Source of the DNA: Pseudoxanthomonas sp. NC8 | GTDB lineage: Bacteria > Pseudomonadota > Gammaproteobacteria > Xanthomonadales > Xanthomonadaceae | DNA: 64,000 bases | NCBI GenBank assembly: GCA_025232375.1 | Contig: CP060419.1 | Span: 495,001-559,000, forward strand | Direction of reading: 5' to 3' | Shown: positions 47,543 to 57,908 of the stretch, piece after piece | How the letters are laid out: each line of letters opens with the position of its first letter | Numbering within the stretch: the first letter of the stretch is position 1 | Notes under the pieces: generated by a model | What the model saw: the letters and a program-made list of their open reading frames with translations, nothing else | What the model was told of the DNA's origin: nothing | The model's database searches: none | Program-made: the position numbers and the translations under genes

Positions 47543-48803
47543 TCAGCTGCTGGACGGCGGATCGGAGGCTTCGGGGCTGCGCCGGGCCACGATCGCGGTC
47601 GCGGTGAGGTCGCCAGTCACATTGCCGGTGGTGGCGAACACGTCGGGAATGGTGTCCACCGCCAGCAGCAGGCCGAGCGGTTCCACCGGCAGGCCCATCG
47701 ACAGGGTCACCGGGATCACCGTGGCGGTGAAGATGGCCTTGGCCCGGCAGGCCGACCGAGCCGAGGCTGATCACCACCGACAGCGCCGCGCCGAAGGCCA
47801 GCTGCGTGGCGCTGAGCTCGATGCCGTAGGCCTGGGCCACGAACGAGGCGGCGATAAGGTACTGGATCGGCGAGGTGATCCGGAACAGGGTCACCGCCAT
47901 CGGCAGCACCAGCGCGGCCACCGCGCGCGGCAGGCCGAGCCGGTCGCGCGCGGTTTCCAGCATCGCCGGCAGCGTGGCCAGCGAGGACTGGGTGCTGGCC
48001 GCCACGATCTGCACCGGCAGGATCGCGCCGGCGAAGGCCAGCGGCGAGCGCCGGGCGAACAGCGCCACCAGGCCGTAGCAGACCAGGATCGCGCCGGTGT
48101 ACATCGCGCATTGCAGGACGATGTAGCCGAGCAGCGCGCCGACCACGCCCAGCCCGGCCTGCGCGCACACCGCCAGCATCAGCGCGAACACGCCCACCGG
48201 CGCGGCCAGCAGCACCCAGTGCACGATCACGATCATGGTGTCGGCGATGCCCTGGCACAGGCCGATCACGTGGGCGCGTCGGTCGGGTTCGATCCGGGTG
48301 AGGGCGAAGCCGAAGAACAGGGCGAAGACCACCAGCGGCAGCATCGCGCCCTGCGCGGCGGCCATGATCGCGTTCGACGGGACCACTCCGCCGATCCATT
48401 CCGCCAGCGACGGCGCCGCCACCGCCTCGGTGGCGGTGGCCGAGGCCTGCAGCGTCGCAGTGAGCTGCGCACTGCGTGGCACCAGCGAAAGCAGCGACGG
48501 CGCCACCAGCGCCGCGTAGGCGGCGAACAGCGACAGCGTCGCCACGAAGACCACCATTGCCCGTCGTGCCACGCGCCCGGAGGCGGCGGCGTCGGACGCG
48601 GTGGCCACGCCGAGGATCACCAGCGCCAGCACCAGCGGCACCACGGTCATCTGCAGCGCGCTCAGCCACAGCTTGCCGATCGGCTGGGCGATGCCGGCGG
48701 CGTGCGTCGCCGCATCGGGATGCCAGTGCGTAAGGGCAAGCCCGACCAGCGCGCCGGTGAGCAGGGCCAGCAGCACGCGCGCGGTCGCGCCGGGCCACCT
48801 CAT
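47543..48803 (-). CDS. Na+/H+:dicarboxylate (glutamate) symporter, DAACS family (one frame break)
   Basis: Inner-membrane transporter of about 420 residues with TM helices and the family hairpin: IGKLWLSALQMTVVPLVLALVILGVATASD, VVPSNAIMAAAQGAMLPLVVFALFFGFAL, IVAASTQSSLATLPAMLE, VLPMAVTLFRITSPIQYLIAASFVAQAYG. It probably imports glutamate, aspartate or a dicarboxylate. A CCAAGG at about 47742 (for CCAGG) splits off TATVIPVTLSMGLPVEPLGLLLAVDTIPDVFATTGNVTGDLTATAIVA. ATGA overlap with the L,D-transpeptidase stop. Coupling with the epimerase suggests uptake of a product such as glutamate. Confidence 0.87.
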
Positions 48804-49624
48804 CGGCCGGACTCCGGCAGCGACGGCCAGTGCCAGCGCCTTACTAAGGCGCCGGTATTCGGTGGCGGGCAGCAGCACCAGGCGCGGGTTCCGGGCCGCG
48901 TCCAGCCACGCCAGCATCGTTTCCATGTCCGCGTCGGCCATCGCGGTGCAGCCGGCGGTGGGTTCGCCGGGCGTGCGCCAGAGGTGGGCGAAGATGCAGC
49001 TGCCGGCCTGCGGCACGTTGTCCGGGTTGTGGCCGATCACGAAGCCCAGGCGATAGCGCGGATCGCCATTGCCGTGCAGGTCCAGGCGCATCGGCTCGCT
49101 GGAACCGGCCACGGCCGCTTCCCCGGCTTCGCGCGCGTCGATGATCCGGTTGTAGTCGGGCGAGGCGGGCACGTCCATGCACCAGTGGCTGGCCTGCATC
49201 GCCCGGTACGGCAGGCCGCTGGCGGCGTCCGCGGCATAGCCGAAGGCGGTGCCCAGAGCGAACACTCCGGCCGGGCTGCGACCGTCGCCTTCGTGCTTGC
49301 GCGGGCCGTCGCCGGCGCCGTTGGCGGGCAGCAGGCCGATGCCCCAGGCACTGCCCTTGCGGCCGATGCTCACCGCGAACGTGGCAACCTCGCGCCAGGC
49401 GGCGGCGTCGCTGGCGCGTTCGAAGCGCCGCAGCGTGCCCTGGTTGGCATCCCAGCCGGCGGTGGTGACCAGCACCAGCTGCTGCGCGCCGTCCAGCGGA
49501 TCCGGCTGCGCGGTGCCGGACGAGGCCCCGGCCAGGCGGCGATGCCGGCGCCCAGCGCCAGCGCCGCGAGCAGCGGCCAGGCGAAGCGGGATGCGGCGGA
49601 TGGCGCGGAGCGGGATGCGGGCAT
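48800..49624 (-). CDS. L,D-transpeptidase (YkuD)-like protein (frame-broken)
   Basis: About 275 residues with an N-terminal membrane or signal segment (RFAWPLLAALALGAGIAAW). YkuD-like catalytic region: LVLVTTAGWDANQGTLRRFER, GRSPAGVFALGTAFGYAADA, YRLGFVIGHNPDNVPQAGSCIFAHLWRTPGEPTAGCTAMADADMETMLAWLD, with the nucleophile Cys in TAGCTAM and a His in FAHLW. Breaks at about 49530 and 48839-48849 (CCTTACTAAGG, a double CCWGG site) repair to a TGA overlapping the symporter ATG. It may act on peptidoglycan peptides. Confidence 0.83.
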
Positions 49625-49643
49625 GCGGGTAGGGGGCCGTCGG

Positions 49644-50527
49644 TCAGGTGTCCAGCAGGTGCCGGATGCGTTCGAGGTTGACGCCGAGCTGGCGGTGCCG
49701 TTCCGGGTTGGCCTTGGCACAGCAGCACGAACAGGAAGTCGAGCAGGTACTGCAGCGAGGAACGGTACAGCAGCGCCTCGACGTGCGGGGACGGGTCGTG
49801 CGCGGACACCGCCAGCGTCGCATCGGCGTGGGCGCGCAACGGGTTGGCGGTGTGCCGGGTGATCGACACCACCCGGCCCTCGCAGGCTGGAACTGGCGGC
49901 TGATCTGCGACAGCTGCGGCAGCTGGCCGAACTCGGAGAACACCAGCAGCACGTCGCCCGGGCGCGCGGCCGAGAGGTTGGCCATCATCAGGATCGGATC
50001 GGCGTGGTGCACGACCAGCACGCCCAGCAGCGACAGGCGCATGGCGAACTCGCGCGCGAACAGGCCGTCGTCGCCAAGTCCGCAGACGAACACCTTGCCG
50101 GCGCCGTCGACCAGGCCGACGATCCGCTCGATTCCCTCGCGCGGATTGAGCAGCCGGGTTTCTTCCTCGGCGGCGGCCTTGCTGCGGCGCAGGCTCTCTT
50201 CCAGGCTGGGTGTACTCGTCGCCGTCGCCGGCCGGGACGGCCTGCGCCGGTGCGTCGGCGCCGGTGCGCGCCACCGCCTTACCGATGCTGTACTTCAGGT
50301 CCGGGTAGCCGCGGAAGCCGAACTTCTGGCTGAACTTGACCACCGAGGACTGGCTGATGCCCAGCGCACTGGCCAGCTGCTGCGATGAGTAGTCGCGCAG
50401 CAGGTGGGCGTTGTCGAGGATGAAATCGGCGATACGGCGTTCGATGGCCGACATCTGGTCGCGTTCGGAGCGGATCTTAACCAGGGGGCGGCATGGGTGC
50501 GATCTTGGTCCGGGCAGTGGCGGCCAT
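49644..50527 (-). CDS. MurR/RpiR family regulator (frame-broken)
   Basis: HTH_6 plus SIS domain, about 290 residues. HTH: LVKIRSERDQMSAIERRIADFILDNAHLLRDYSSQQLASALGISQSSVVKFSQKFGFRGYPDLKYSI. SIS: IVGLVDGAGKVFVCGLGDDGLFAREFAMRLSLLGVLVVHHADPILMMANLS, PGDVLLVFSEFG, EGRVVSITRHTANPL. Breaks lie at about 50485 (CCCCCTGGTTAAG), 50210, 49890 and 49720. RpiR-type SIS domains bind sugar phosphates or cell-wall intermediates. The start is uncertain (50527 or 50494). It probably controls the divergent promoter near 53150. Confidence 0.85.
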
Positions 50528-50540
50528 GCAACCCGTGCCG

Positions 50541-51642
50541 TCAGCGTGCCAGCATTTCCAGCCCGCGGATCTCGCGGATGCCCGGAGCCGGGCGCATCGG
50601 TGATCGTGATCTCGGATTCGTTGAAGATCACCCCGCCCTCGACCGGGTTGAACTGGCCCAGCGACGGACCGTCCAGGTCGACCTTGGTGATCACCTCGGC
50701 CTTGGCCACGGCCAAGGTGGACGGCGGCGGCCACCGAGATGGCCGACTCGATCATGCAGCCGATCATGCACTGCACGCCGTAAAGCGAAGCGATGTCGGC
50801 GATGCGGACCGCGTTGGAGATGCCGCCGGTCTTCATCAGCTTGATGTTGATGATGTCGGCGGCGCGGCGTTCGATCAGGTCGAACACCTTGGTCGGGGCC
50901 GAACACGCTCTCGTCGGCCATCACCGGCGTGTGCACGCGCTCGGTGACGTACTTCAGGCCCTCGATGTCGGCGGCCTTGACCGGCTGCTCGAGCAGTTCG
51001 AGCGCCACGCCGGCCTCTTCCAGCGTGTTCATCGCGTAGACCGCCTGCTTGGCGGTCCAGCCCCGGTTGGCGTCCAGGCGCAGCAGGGCGCGGCCCTCGA
51101 CCGCGGCGTGGATCGCCTTGACCCGTTCGATGTCCAGGCCGATGTCCTTGCCGACCTTGATCTTCAGCGAATCGAAGCCGCGTTCGACCGCGGCGATCGA
51201 GTCGGCCACCATCTTGTCGATGTGGTCCACGGAGATGGTGATGTCGGTGGTGATCACCGGGTCGCCGCCGCCGAGCATCTTGTACAGCGGCGCGCCGTAG
51301 AGCTGCGCCCACAGGTCGTAGACCGCGATCTCCACCGCCGCCTTGGCGCTGGTGTTGCGCTCCATCGCACCCTGGATCAGCCCGCAGACGCGGTTGAGGT
51401 TGGCCACGTCCTTGGCCGATCAGCCGCGGTTTGATGAAGCGGTCGATCGCCTCGATGATCGAGCCGTGGGTGTCGCCGGTGATCACCGCGGTGGCGGGCG
51501 CCTCGCCATGGCCGGTGTGGCCGGTGTCGGTGCGCACCAGCACGACGATGTCCTCGACCGTGTCGACGGTGCGCAGCGCGGTCTTGAACGGGGTCTTCAG
51601 CGGCACGCGCAGCATGCCCAGTTCGATGTCGGTGATCTTCAC
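50541..51642 (-). CDS. L-Ala-D/L-Glu-type dipeptide epimerase (enolase superfamily), frame-broken
   Basis: About 360 residues, GTG start. Muconate-lactonizing-like fold: MKITDIELGMLRVPLKTPFKTALR, HGEAPATAVITGDT, then SLKIKVGKDIGLDIERVKAIHAA with the KxK motif, RLDANRGW, VMADES and INIKLMKTGGISNAVRIADI. It should epimerise dipeptides such as L-Ala-D-Glu at the alpha carbon of the second residue. Breaks at 51415 (CCTTGG), 50898 (CGACCAAGG), 50705-50715 and about 50590 all sit on CCWGG. It is encoded directly downstream of the NlpC/P60 gene, as ykfB is with ykfC in Bacillus. Confidence 0.88.
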
Positions 51643-51652
51643 GTAGGGAGTC

Positions 51653-53100
51653 TCATGGGGTGCCGGCCCGCGGCCGGATCCGCTGGATGCTGGTGATGCG
51701 GTCGACGTAGGTCTCGCTCTCGCCGAACAGCATCGGCTCGAGCGGGGTGACCGACACGCCGTTGAGCCCGGCGCGCACGCGGGCGCCGTCCGCGCCGCGC
51801 CAGCTGCCGCCGTTGGTGTCGTGGATCATGAATGCCAGTCCCCGCTGGTGGCTGGGGCCACCATCACGTGGCCGGGGATGTAGACCAGGTCGCCGGTCTG
51901 GAGTTCGCGCACCGCGGCCAGGCGCTTGTCGCGGCTGTCCCCGGCCTCGAAGGCGATGCGGTCCAGCGCCGGGCTGACCGCCTGGTCGCGGGTGTTGCGC
52001 GGGACCAGCACGCCGAAGCTGCGGTAGATCTCCGAGACGAAGCCGCTGCAGTCGCGCGCGTCGTAGCTGTGGCCCCAGCCGTAGCGCTCGCCGAGGAACT
52101 TGAAGGCCTGGCGGATGGGTTGGCCGCGGTCAGCGGCAGGTAGTCGGTGGAGACGTCGGCCGTGCGCGGGATCAGCGCCGGTACCAGCGCCAGGCCGCCG
52201 TCGGCGTCGCGCACCGGCAGCTCGACCACGTGCGAGGCGTAGGGATGCTGGCCGTTGACCGCCTGCATCGGCGGCCAGTCCGCGCGCAGTGGCAGGCGCA
52301 CGCCCATGTCCAGCTGCAGCGCCGACACGCGCGGCTCTTCCGGCGTCCAGGTGGTGCGCACGGTGGCGCCGGTGACGACCACATAGGGTGCGCGCTGCGC
52401 GTAGCCGAGCACGGTGTCGCGATCGCCCACGGCCACGTGCGCGGCCTCGATCCAGGCGGCGTAGCGCTCGCTGGCGACGAACAGCCACTTGCCGTCGCGG
52501 CTGTGGTGCAGCACGGCCACCGCATCGCCGGGGAACAGCGCCGATTCCCTAAACGGTCGATGTCGGTCTCGCCGGCGCTGCTGAACACGCGCAGGTCGGT
52601 GGGGAAGGTGCGCAGCGCGGCACGGTGCACGACCAGTCCGTAGCGCAGCGGCCGGGTCGCCGGAATCGCATCCAGCGCCAGCGCCTGCTGCAGGGCATCG
52701 AGGCGGGCCTTCGGCACCGGCTTGCCCTGCACGTCGAACAGCGTGCGGGTCGGCGCCGCGGACAGCGCCTGGACCTGCGCGCGCACGACATCGCGCGGCA
52801 ACGGATCGGGCAGGGCGGCGATGTCATGGATCGACCGGTCGCCGGTGCGCATGCGCGCGTTCTGCGCGGCGATGCCGGCGCGGTCGAGGATCACCCGGTC
52901 GGGGGCGGGCAGCTGCGCGATCCAGTGCGCGGCAGTCAGGTCGGCCTGGCGGACTTCGATGACGGCGGTCGGCGCGTCGCCGTTTTCAGCCGCATGCGCA
53001 TGCAGCGCCGGCAGCAGCACCAGCAGCGCCAGCCACGCGGCGCGCCGGCCGATGCGGGCCGGGCCAGGGCTGCGAGTGATGCTGTGTTCGCGGCGGTCAT
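51653..53100 (-). CDS. SH3-domain NlpC/P60 cysteine peptidase (frame-broken)
   Basis: Exported, about 480 residues, signal peptide near WLALLVLLPALHAHA. Two SH3-like regions (RTFPTDLRVFSSAGETDIDRL, DGKWLFVASERYAAWIEAAHVAVG) precede a C40 domain: IRQAFKFLGERYGWGHSYDARDCSGFVSEIYRSFGVLVPRNTRDQ with the catalytic Cys in DCSGF, and VYIPGHVMM with the catalytic His. Expected activity is gamma-D-glutamyl-L-diamino-acid endopeptidase, like YkfC (inference from fold and neighbours). Breaks at about 52548, 52110 and 51838. Coupled to the epimerase gene. Confidence 0.86.
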
Positions 53101-53132
53101 CGTCGCCGGTCCTCCCACAAGGGCGTGCCGAA

Positions 53133-53144
53133 GAATAGTTATTC
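53133..53144. promoter_or_regulatory. palindrome GAATAGTTATTC (candidate RpiR operator 1)
   Basis: Perfect 5-bp inverted arms around two bases, followed immediately by CGAATATT. It lies between the two divergent operons, on the side of the peptidase gene. Assignment to the RpiR/MurR-type regulator is inferred from proximity. Confidence 0.55.
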
Positions 53145-53164
53145 CGAATATTGGCGGCGTCAAG

Positions 53165-53175
53165 AATAAATTATT
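53165..53175. promoter_or_regulatory. palindrome AATAAATTATT (candidate RpiR operator 2)
   Basis: Perfect 5-bp arms (AATAA/TTATT) around one base, centred about 32 bases from the first palindrome, i.e. about three helical turns. This geometry could support cooperative binding. Confidence 0.55.
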
Positions 53176-53234
53176 GACCCACTCCCGGGCCCGTGTTACA
53201 CCAGCCATCACCACCGCACCCGGGAAGTGTCGTC

Positions 53235-54800
53235 GTGGATGCCCGCTTTAGCCAGTCGCCTGCACCGACCCCGCCGTCGCGCCCCGCGCGCTCCGGCCGG
53301 CGCGTCGCGTGGCCGGCGCCGTACCTGTTCGCCCTGGCCATCGCCGGCGCCCAGGCGCAGGCACCGGTCACGGTGGAGCAGGTGGTCGCGGCGGTCGACC
53401 GGGGCGACTTCCGCGGCGCCGAAACCGCGATCGATGTGGCACGGGCCCGGGCCGACCTGCCCGCCGACCAGCGCCAGGCGCTGGCGTTCGAGCGCGAGCG
53501 CATGCGCCGCATCCGCCTGGATTTCACCCTCGACCGGGCCGCTGCGCTGGCCCAGCTGCGCAAGGCCGTTCCCGACCTGCGCGACGCGGAATTCGACGCC
53601 TGGGACAAGGCCGGCCTCATCGAACGCATGGATATCGATGGCCAGCCGCGCTACTTCAAGCGTTCGATATCGAACCTGTTCCGGCTCAGCGCCGAGGCCG
53701 CCGCGCGCCGCGCGCCGCCGGTGAAGCCCTTCAGCGAAGGACCGAACGAGCAGCTCAATCCGCACCACGCCGAGATCCTCGCCGCCGCGCGCGACGGCGC
53801 GACCAGCGTGGCACCGCGCCGGTTGCGGGTGACCCAGTCGCTGGTCGTCGATGCCGATGCGGTTCCCGCCGGCGAAACGGTGCGCGCCTGGATCCCGTAT
53901 CCGCGTGCGATCGCCGGCCAGCAGGAAGACATCCGCCTGCTCGGCACCGTGCCTGCCGGCGGCCAGGTCGCGCCGGAAGGCGCGTTGCAGCGCACCGCCT
54001 ACATGGAGCGCACCGCGCTCGCCGGCAAGCCCACCGCATTCTCGGTGAGCTACGAGCTGACCGTGTACGGCCGCCACTTCGCGATCGATCCGCAATGGGT
54101 GCAGGCCACCCCGGACGATCCGGCGCTGGCGCCGTACCTGCGCGAGCAGGCGCCGCACATCGTGTTCACGCCGGCGCTGCGCGCGTTTTCGCGCGAGGTC
54201 GTCGGCAACGAGACCCACCCGTACCGGATCGCGCGCCGCCTGTTCGAGGCGGTGGATCGCATTCCTGGGCCGGCGCGCGCGAGTACTCGACCCTCTCCAA
54301 CATCAGCGACTACGCGCTGCACGCCGGCCACGCCGACTGCGGCCAGCAGACCTTGCTGCTGATGGCGCTGTTGCGGCTCAACGGCATCCCGGCGCGCTGG
54401 CAGTCCGGCTGGGTCTATTCCGACGACGACGTCGGCTACGACAACATGCACGACTGGGGCTGGCTGTACCTTGGCGCCGTACGGCTGGGTGCCGATGGAC
54501 GTGACCACCGGCCAGCTCGCCAGCGACGACCCGGCGCTGCACTGGTTCTATCTCGGCGGCCTGGACGCATACCGGATCGCCTTCAACGACGACTATTCGC
54601 GCGACTTCGTCCCGGCCAAGGAGCACGTCCGCTCCGAGACCGTGGATTCGCAGCGCGGCGAAGCGGAATGGCGCGGCGGCAACCTCTATTTCGACCAGTG
54701 GGACTACCGGTTCGAATGGAAGATGCTGCCAGCAGGCAACGACGCCGGCAGCACGGGCGGGGACAACTTCAACACCACTGTGGGAGAGACACGGGGATGA
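53235..54800 (+). CDS. transglutaminase-like protein (frame-broken)
   Basis: About 520 residues, exported. The start is uncertain (GTG 53193 or 53235). YLFALAIAGAQAQ is the signal segment. The N-terminal half is mostly helical (RARADLPADQRQALAFERERMRRIRLDFTL) and then beta-rich (RRLRVTQSLVVDADAVPAGETVRAWIPYPRAI). Catalytic motif: HADCGQQTLLLMALLRLNGIPARWQSGWV (Cys), NMHDWGWLYL (His), PYGWVPMDVT (Asp). Breaks at 54266 (CCTGG) and 54472 (CCTTGG). Ends ATGA, overlapping the TonB receptor start, hence coupled. May attack amide bonds in peptidoglycan-derived peptides. Confidence 0.83.
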
Positions 54801-57800
54801 ACAGCAGGACTTTCAGGAAGGCAGCGCTCTGCGTCGCGCTGGGCGCTTGCATCGGCGCGATGGCGCCGCTGGCGATGGCGCAGAGCGCGACCGGCGCGGT
54901 CGCCGGTCGGGCAAGGGCGGGTGACCAGCTGGTGTTGACCAGCAAGCAGACCGGCGTCAGTCGCACGGTCACGGCCAGTGGCAACGGTGCCTACCGCCTG
55001 AGCCAGTTGCCGGTTGGCGACTACAGCCTGCAGGTCGTGCGCGATGGGCAGCCGGTGGGCAGTCCGGTGGCGGTCAACGTGCAGCTGGGTGGCACCACCG
55101 CGGTGAACCTGGGTGCCGACGGCGCGGTCAGCAACCTGGACGCGATCCAGGGTGGTGGGCTCGCGCGTCGTGAACCGCGTCGACGTGTTCTCCATCGAGA
55201 CAGCCACCAACGTCAGCCGCGAAGAAATCGCGCGCCTGCCGGTGGCCCAGAACCTCGGTTCGGTGGCGATGCTGGCGCCGGGCGTCATCGGCGGCAACTC
55301 CTCGCTGGGCGGGCTTTCCTTCGGTGGCTCGTCGATCGCCGAAAATTCGGTGTACATCAATGGCCTGAATGTCACCGACTTCTACCGCCGCCAGAGCTAC
55401 TCCTCGGCGCCTTTCGCGTTCTACGACCAGTTCCAGATCAAGACCGGCGGCTACTCGGTCGAGTTCGGGCGCAGCACCGGCGGCGTGATCAACACGGTGA
55501 CCCGCCGCGGAACCAACGACTTCAAGGCCGGCATGCAGGTGACCTTCGAGCCGGAGGCACTCAGCTCCACGGCCGAGGACCACCGCTACTACGACACCGA
55601 CGGCGCCGGGAACCCGGTGCCGGTGGACTACCGCGCCAGTCGCGACAAGAGCAGCCTCATCAAGGCCAACGTCTGGGCTTCCGGTCCGGTGGTCAAGGAC
55701 AGGCTTTTCCTGTTCGCGATGTACGAACAGCGCAACAGCAACACGGGCTTTACCAATACCGCGGGCACGACCTGGAGCGACGGTGAATCCGGCAACGGGT
55801 TCTGGGGCGCGAAGATGGACTGGGCCATCACCGACAACCACCTGCTGGAACTGCTGGCGTTCTCGGACGAGGGTGACACCGAAACCACCACCTACGCCTA
55901 CAACTGGGATACGGACCAGCGGGGCGCGTTGAGCGGCATCAGCACCAACGAGAGCGGCGGCGACAGCGGGTCGATCACCTACACCGGCCGCTTCGGCGAG
56001 AACTTCGTCGCCAAGGCGATGTGGGGCACCAACCGCAGCCAGAGCGTGGTCTATTCGCCGGCCGATAAGGAGTGTGCGCAGGTCATCATCAATTCCAGCT
56101 ACAACGCCGTCTATAACTCGATGGGCCGGCCGCCGGTGAGCTGCCACCCGAGTACCACCGCCTCGGTGGTCGACCACCATGACGAACGCGAGGTGGGGCG
56201 GCTGGATTTCGAATGGACGCTTGGCGACCACCTGCTGCGCTTCGGCCTGGACACCGAAACGATGACCACCGACCGGACCACGTTCTATCCCGGTCCGACC
56301 GGCCAGCGGTTCACGATCTATTCGTACGCGCCGGGCGCAGTGCTGGGCAACGGCGCAACCGTGCCGGCCGGGGTCACCGCCGTGGCGATGGGGCGCGAAC
56401 GCGCCGACGGTGGCGTGTTCGACACCGAGGCCAGCGCCTGGTACATCGAGGACAACTGGAACATCACGCCGAACTTCCTGCTGAACCTGGGCGTCCGCAT
56501 GGACAACCTGGACTACAAGACCGCCACCGGCTCCAGCTTCATCGAGCTGGACGAGCTGGTGTCCCCGCGGGTCGGCTTCTCCCTGGACATGAAGGGTGAC
56601 GGCAGCACCAAGCTGTTCGGCAACGCCGGCCGCTACTACCTGCCGGTCAACAACATCATCAACTACACCTTCGCCGGTGGCCTGACCGACGAGTACACCT
56701 ACTACGCGCTCAGCGGCTGGACCCCGGCGACCAATCCCGTCACCGGCACGTCCTACATGCAGCCGGTGCTGGGTGCGCAGATCGGCCCGGTGGACGACAG
56801 CCTGAATATCGGCGTTGGCGACCTGCGCCAGAGCGTGGACCGTGATCTCGAGGCGATGTACCAGGACGAGTTCATCCTCGGCTTCCAGACCATGATCATA
56901 AAGGCTACTGGTCGTGGGGCGTGAATGCCACCTACCGCGACATGACCCATGCGGTCGACGACATGCGCATCAACGCGCTGTGCGGCGTTCGCCACGGCAA
57001 CCTCTGGCCGATCGCCAACCCGGGCGAGAAGGTCACGGTGTGGGGCACCACGGCGCAGGGCTGCGCGCAGAACGGATGGGTGACGATCGATACGTCCAAG
57101 GAAGGCTACATCACGGCAGGCAGCAACAAGATCATCGGCTACAAGGTGCCGGAGCGTACCTACAAGGCGGTCGAAATCCAGATCGACCGCGCGTGGGACG
57201 ACAAGTGGGCGTTCAATGCCTCCTACCTGTGGTCGAAGCTGGAAGGCAACCACGAAGGCCCGGTGAACTCGGACACCAACTACGGCGACACCGGCATGGT
57301 CCAGCACTGGGACCACCCGGCGAACAACGAGCGCTCGGGCTATCTGTTCAACGACCATCGCCATAAGGTCAAGCTGCGTGGCAGTTACAAGCTCAACGAG
57401 CAGTGGCTCTTCGGCGCCACCTTCGTGGCGCTGTCGGGCGGCCCGATCACCGCGTTCGGCGTGTCGTGGCCGGGTGAGGACTCGGTGGCCAGCTACACCA
57501 GCGAGGGCAGTGGCGGCGGTACCGGCTGGATCTGCGTGTCCAACTGCACCGCGGCCAATGCGCAGCGCGTGTACGAGTACTCGCCGCGCGGCGCGTTCGG
57601 CAACATGCCCTGGACCTACGACCTCGGCGCGAACGTGATTATGGACCCTGCCGGTGGAGGATGTGGACATGAATATCCGCTTTTCCGTCTACAACCTGCT
57701 CAACGACCAGGAGGTCATCAACATCCGCAGTCGCTACGAGAAGCAGCCGGGCGTCTACCGCACCACCTTCGGCGGCGGCACCCGCTGGCAGTCGCCGCGC

Positions 57801-57832
57801 TACGGCGAACTCGTGCTGACTGGAACTTCTGA
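54797..57832 (+). CDS. TonB-dependent receptor with carboxypeptidase-like N-domain (frame-broken)
   Basis: Outer-membrane active transporter of about 1,010 residues. Signal peptide (ALCVALGACIGAMAPLAMAQ), a CarboxypepD_reg-like domain (TSKQTGVSRTVTASGNGAYRLSQLPVGDYSLQV), plug (EEIARLPVAQNLGSVAMLAPGVIGG, NSVYINGLNVTDFYRR, EFGRSTGGVINTVTRRGTNDF) and a 22-strand barrel ending RYGELVLTWNF with terminal Phe. Breaks occur near 55150, 56904 (ATAAAGG), 57645 and 57820. HRHK at 57364 is probably HRHQ (TAAGG). Its neighbours suggest import of cell-wall peptides. Confidence 0.9.
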
Positions 57833-57851
57833 CCGGACGCTGCATCGCGCG

Positions 57852-57888
57852 CCGTGCGCGGGGCATCGACCCGCCGCGCGGCGCACGG
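57852..57888 (+). terminator. hairpin after the TonB receptor gene
   Basis: CCGTGCGC pairs with GCGCACGG across 21 bases that themselves contain GGGG/CCC. It lies 20 bases past the receptor stop. It may reduce but not abolish read-through to the hydrolase gene 57 bases farther on. Confidence 0.4.
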
Positions 57889-57908
57889 TCCGTCCAGGGA
57901 ACGTGACC

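Larger units (their letters stand above)
53101..53192. promoter_or_regulatory. AT-rich divergent promoter region
   Basis: This 92-base gap separates the leftward peptidase operon from the rightward transglutaminase/TonB operon. It is much more AT-rich than its surroundings (GAATAGTTATTCCGAATATT and AAGAATAAATTATTGAC). Two palindromes in it are listed separately. Both operons probably start here. Confidence 0.65.

Noticed and set aside
47604..49862. A 752-residue plus-strand open frame
   Set aside because: It is antisense to the symporter and L,D-transpeptidase genes, a common shadow in 70% GC DNA.
48844..50715. A 623-residue minus-strand frame linking epimerase, RpiR and transpeptidase sequence
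   Set aside because: Its middle part is out of frame with the regulator and the L,D-transpeptidase. Real boundaries follow from domain content and the ATGA overlap.
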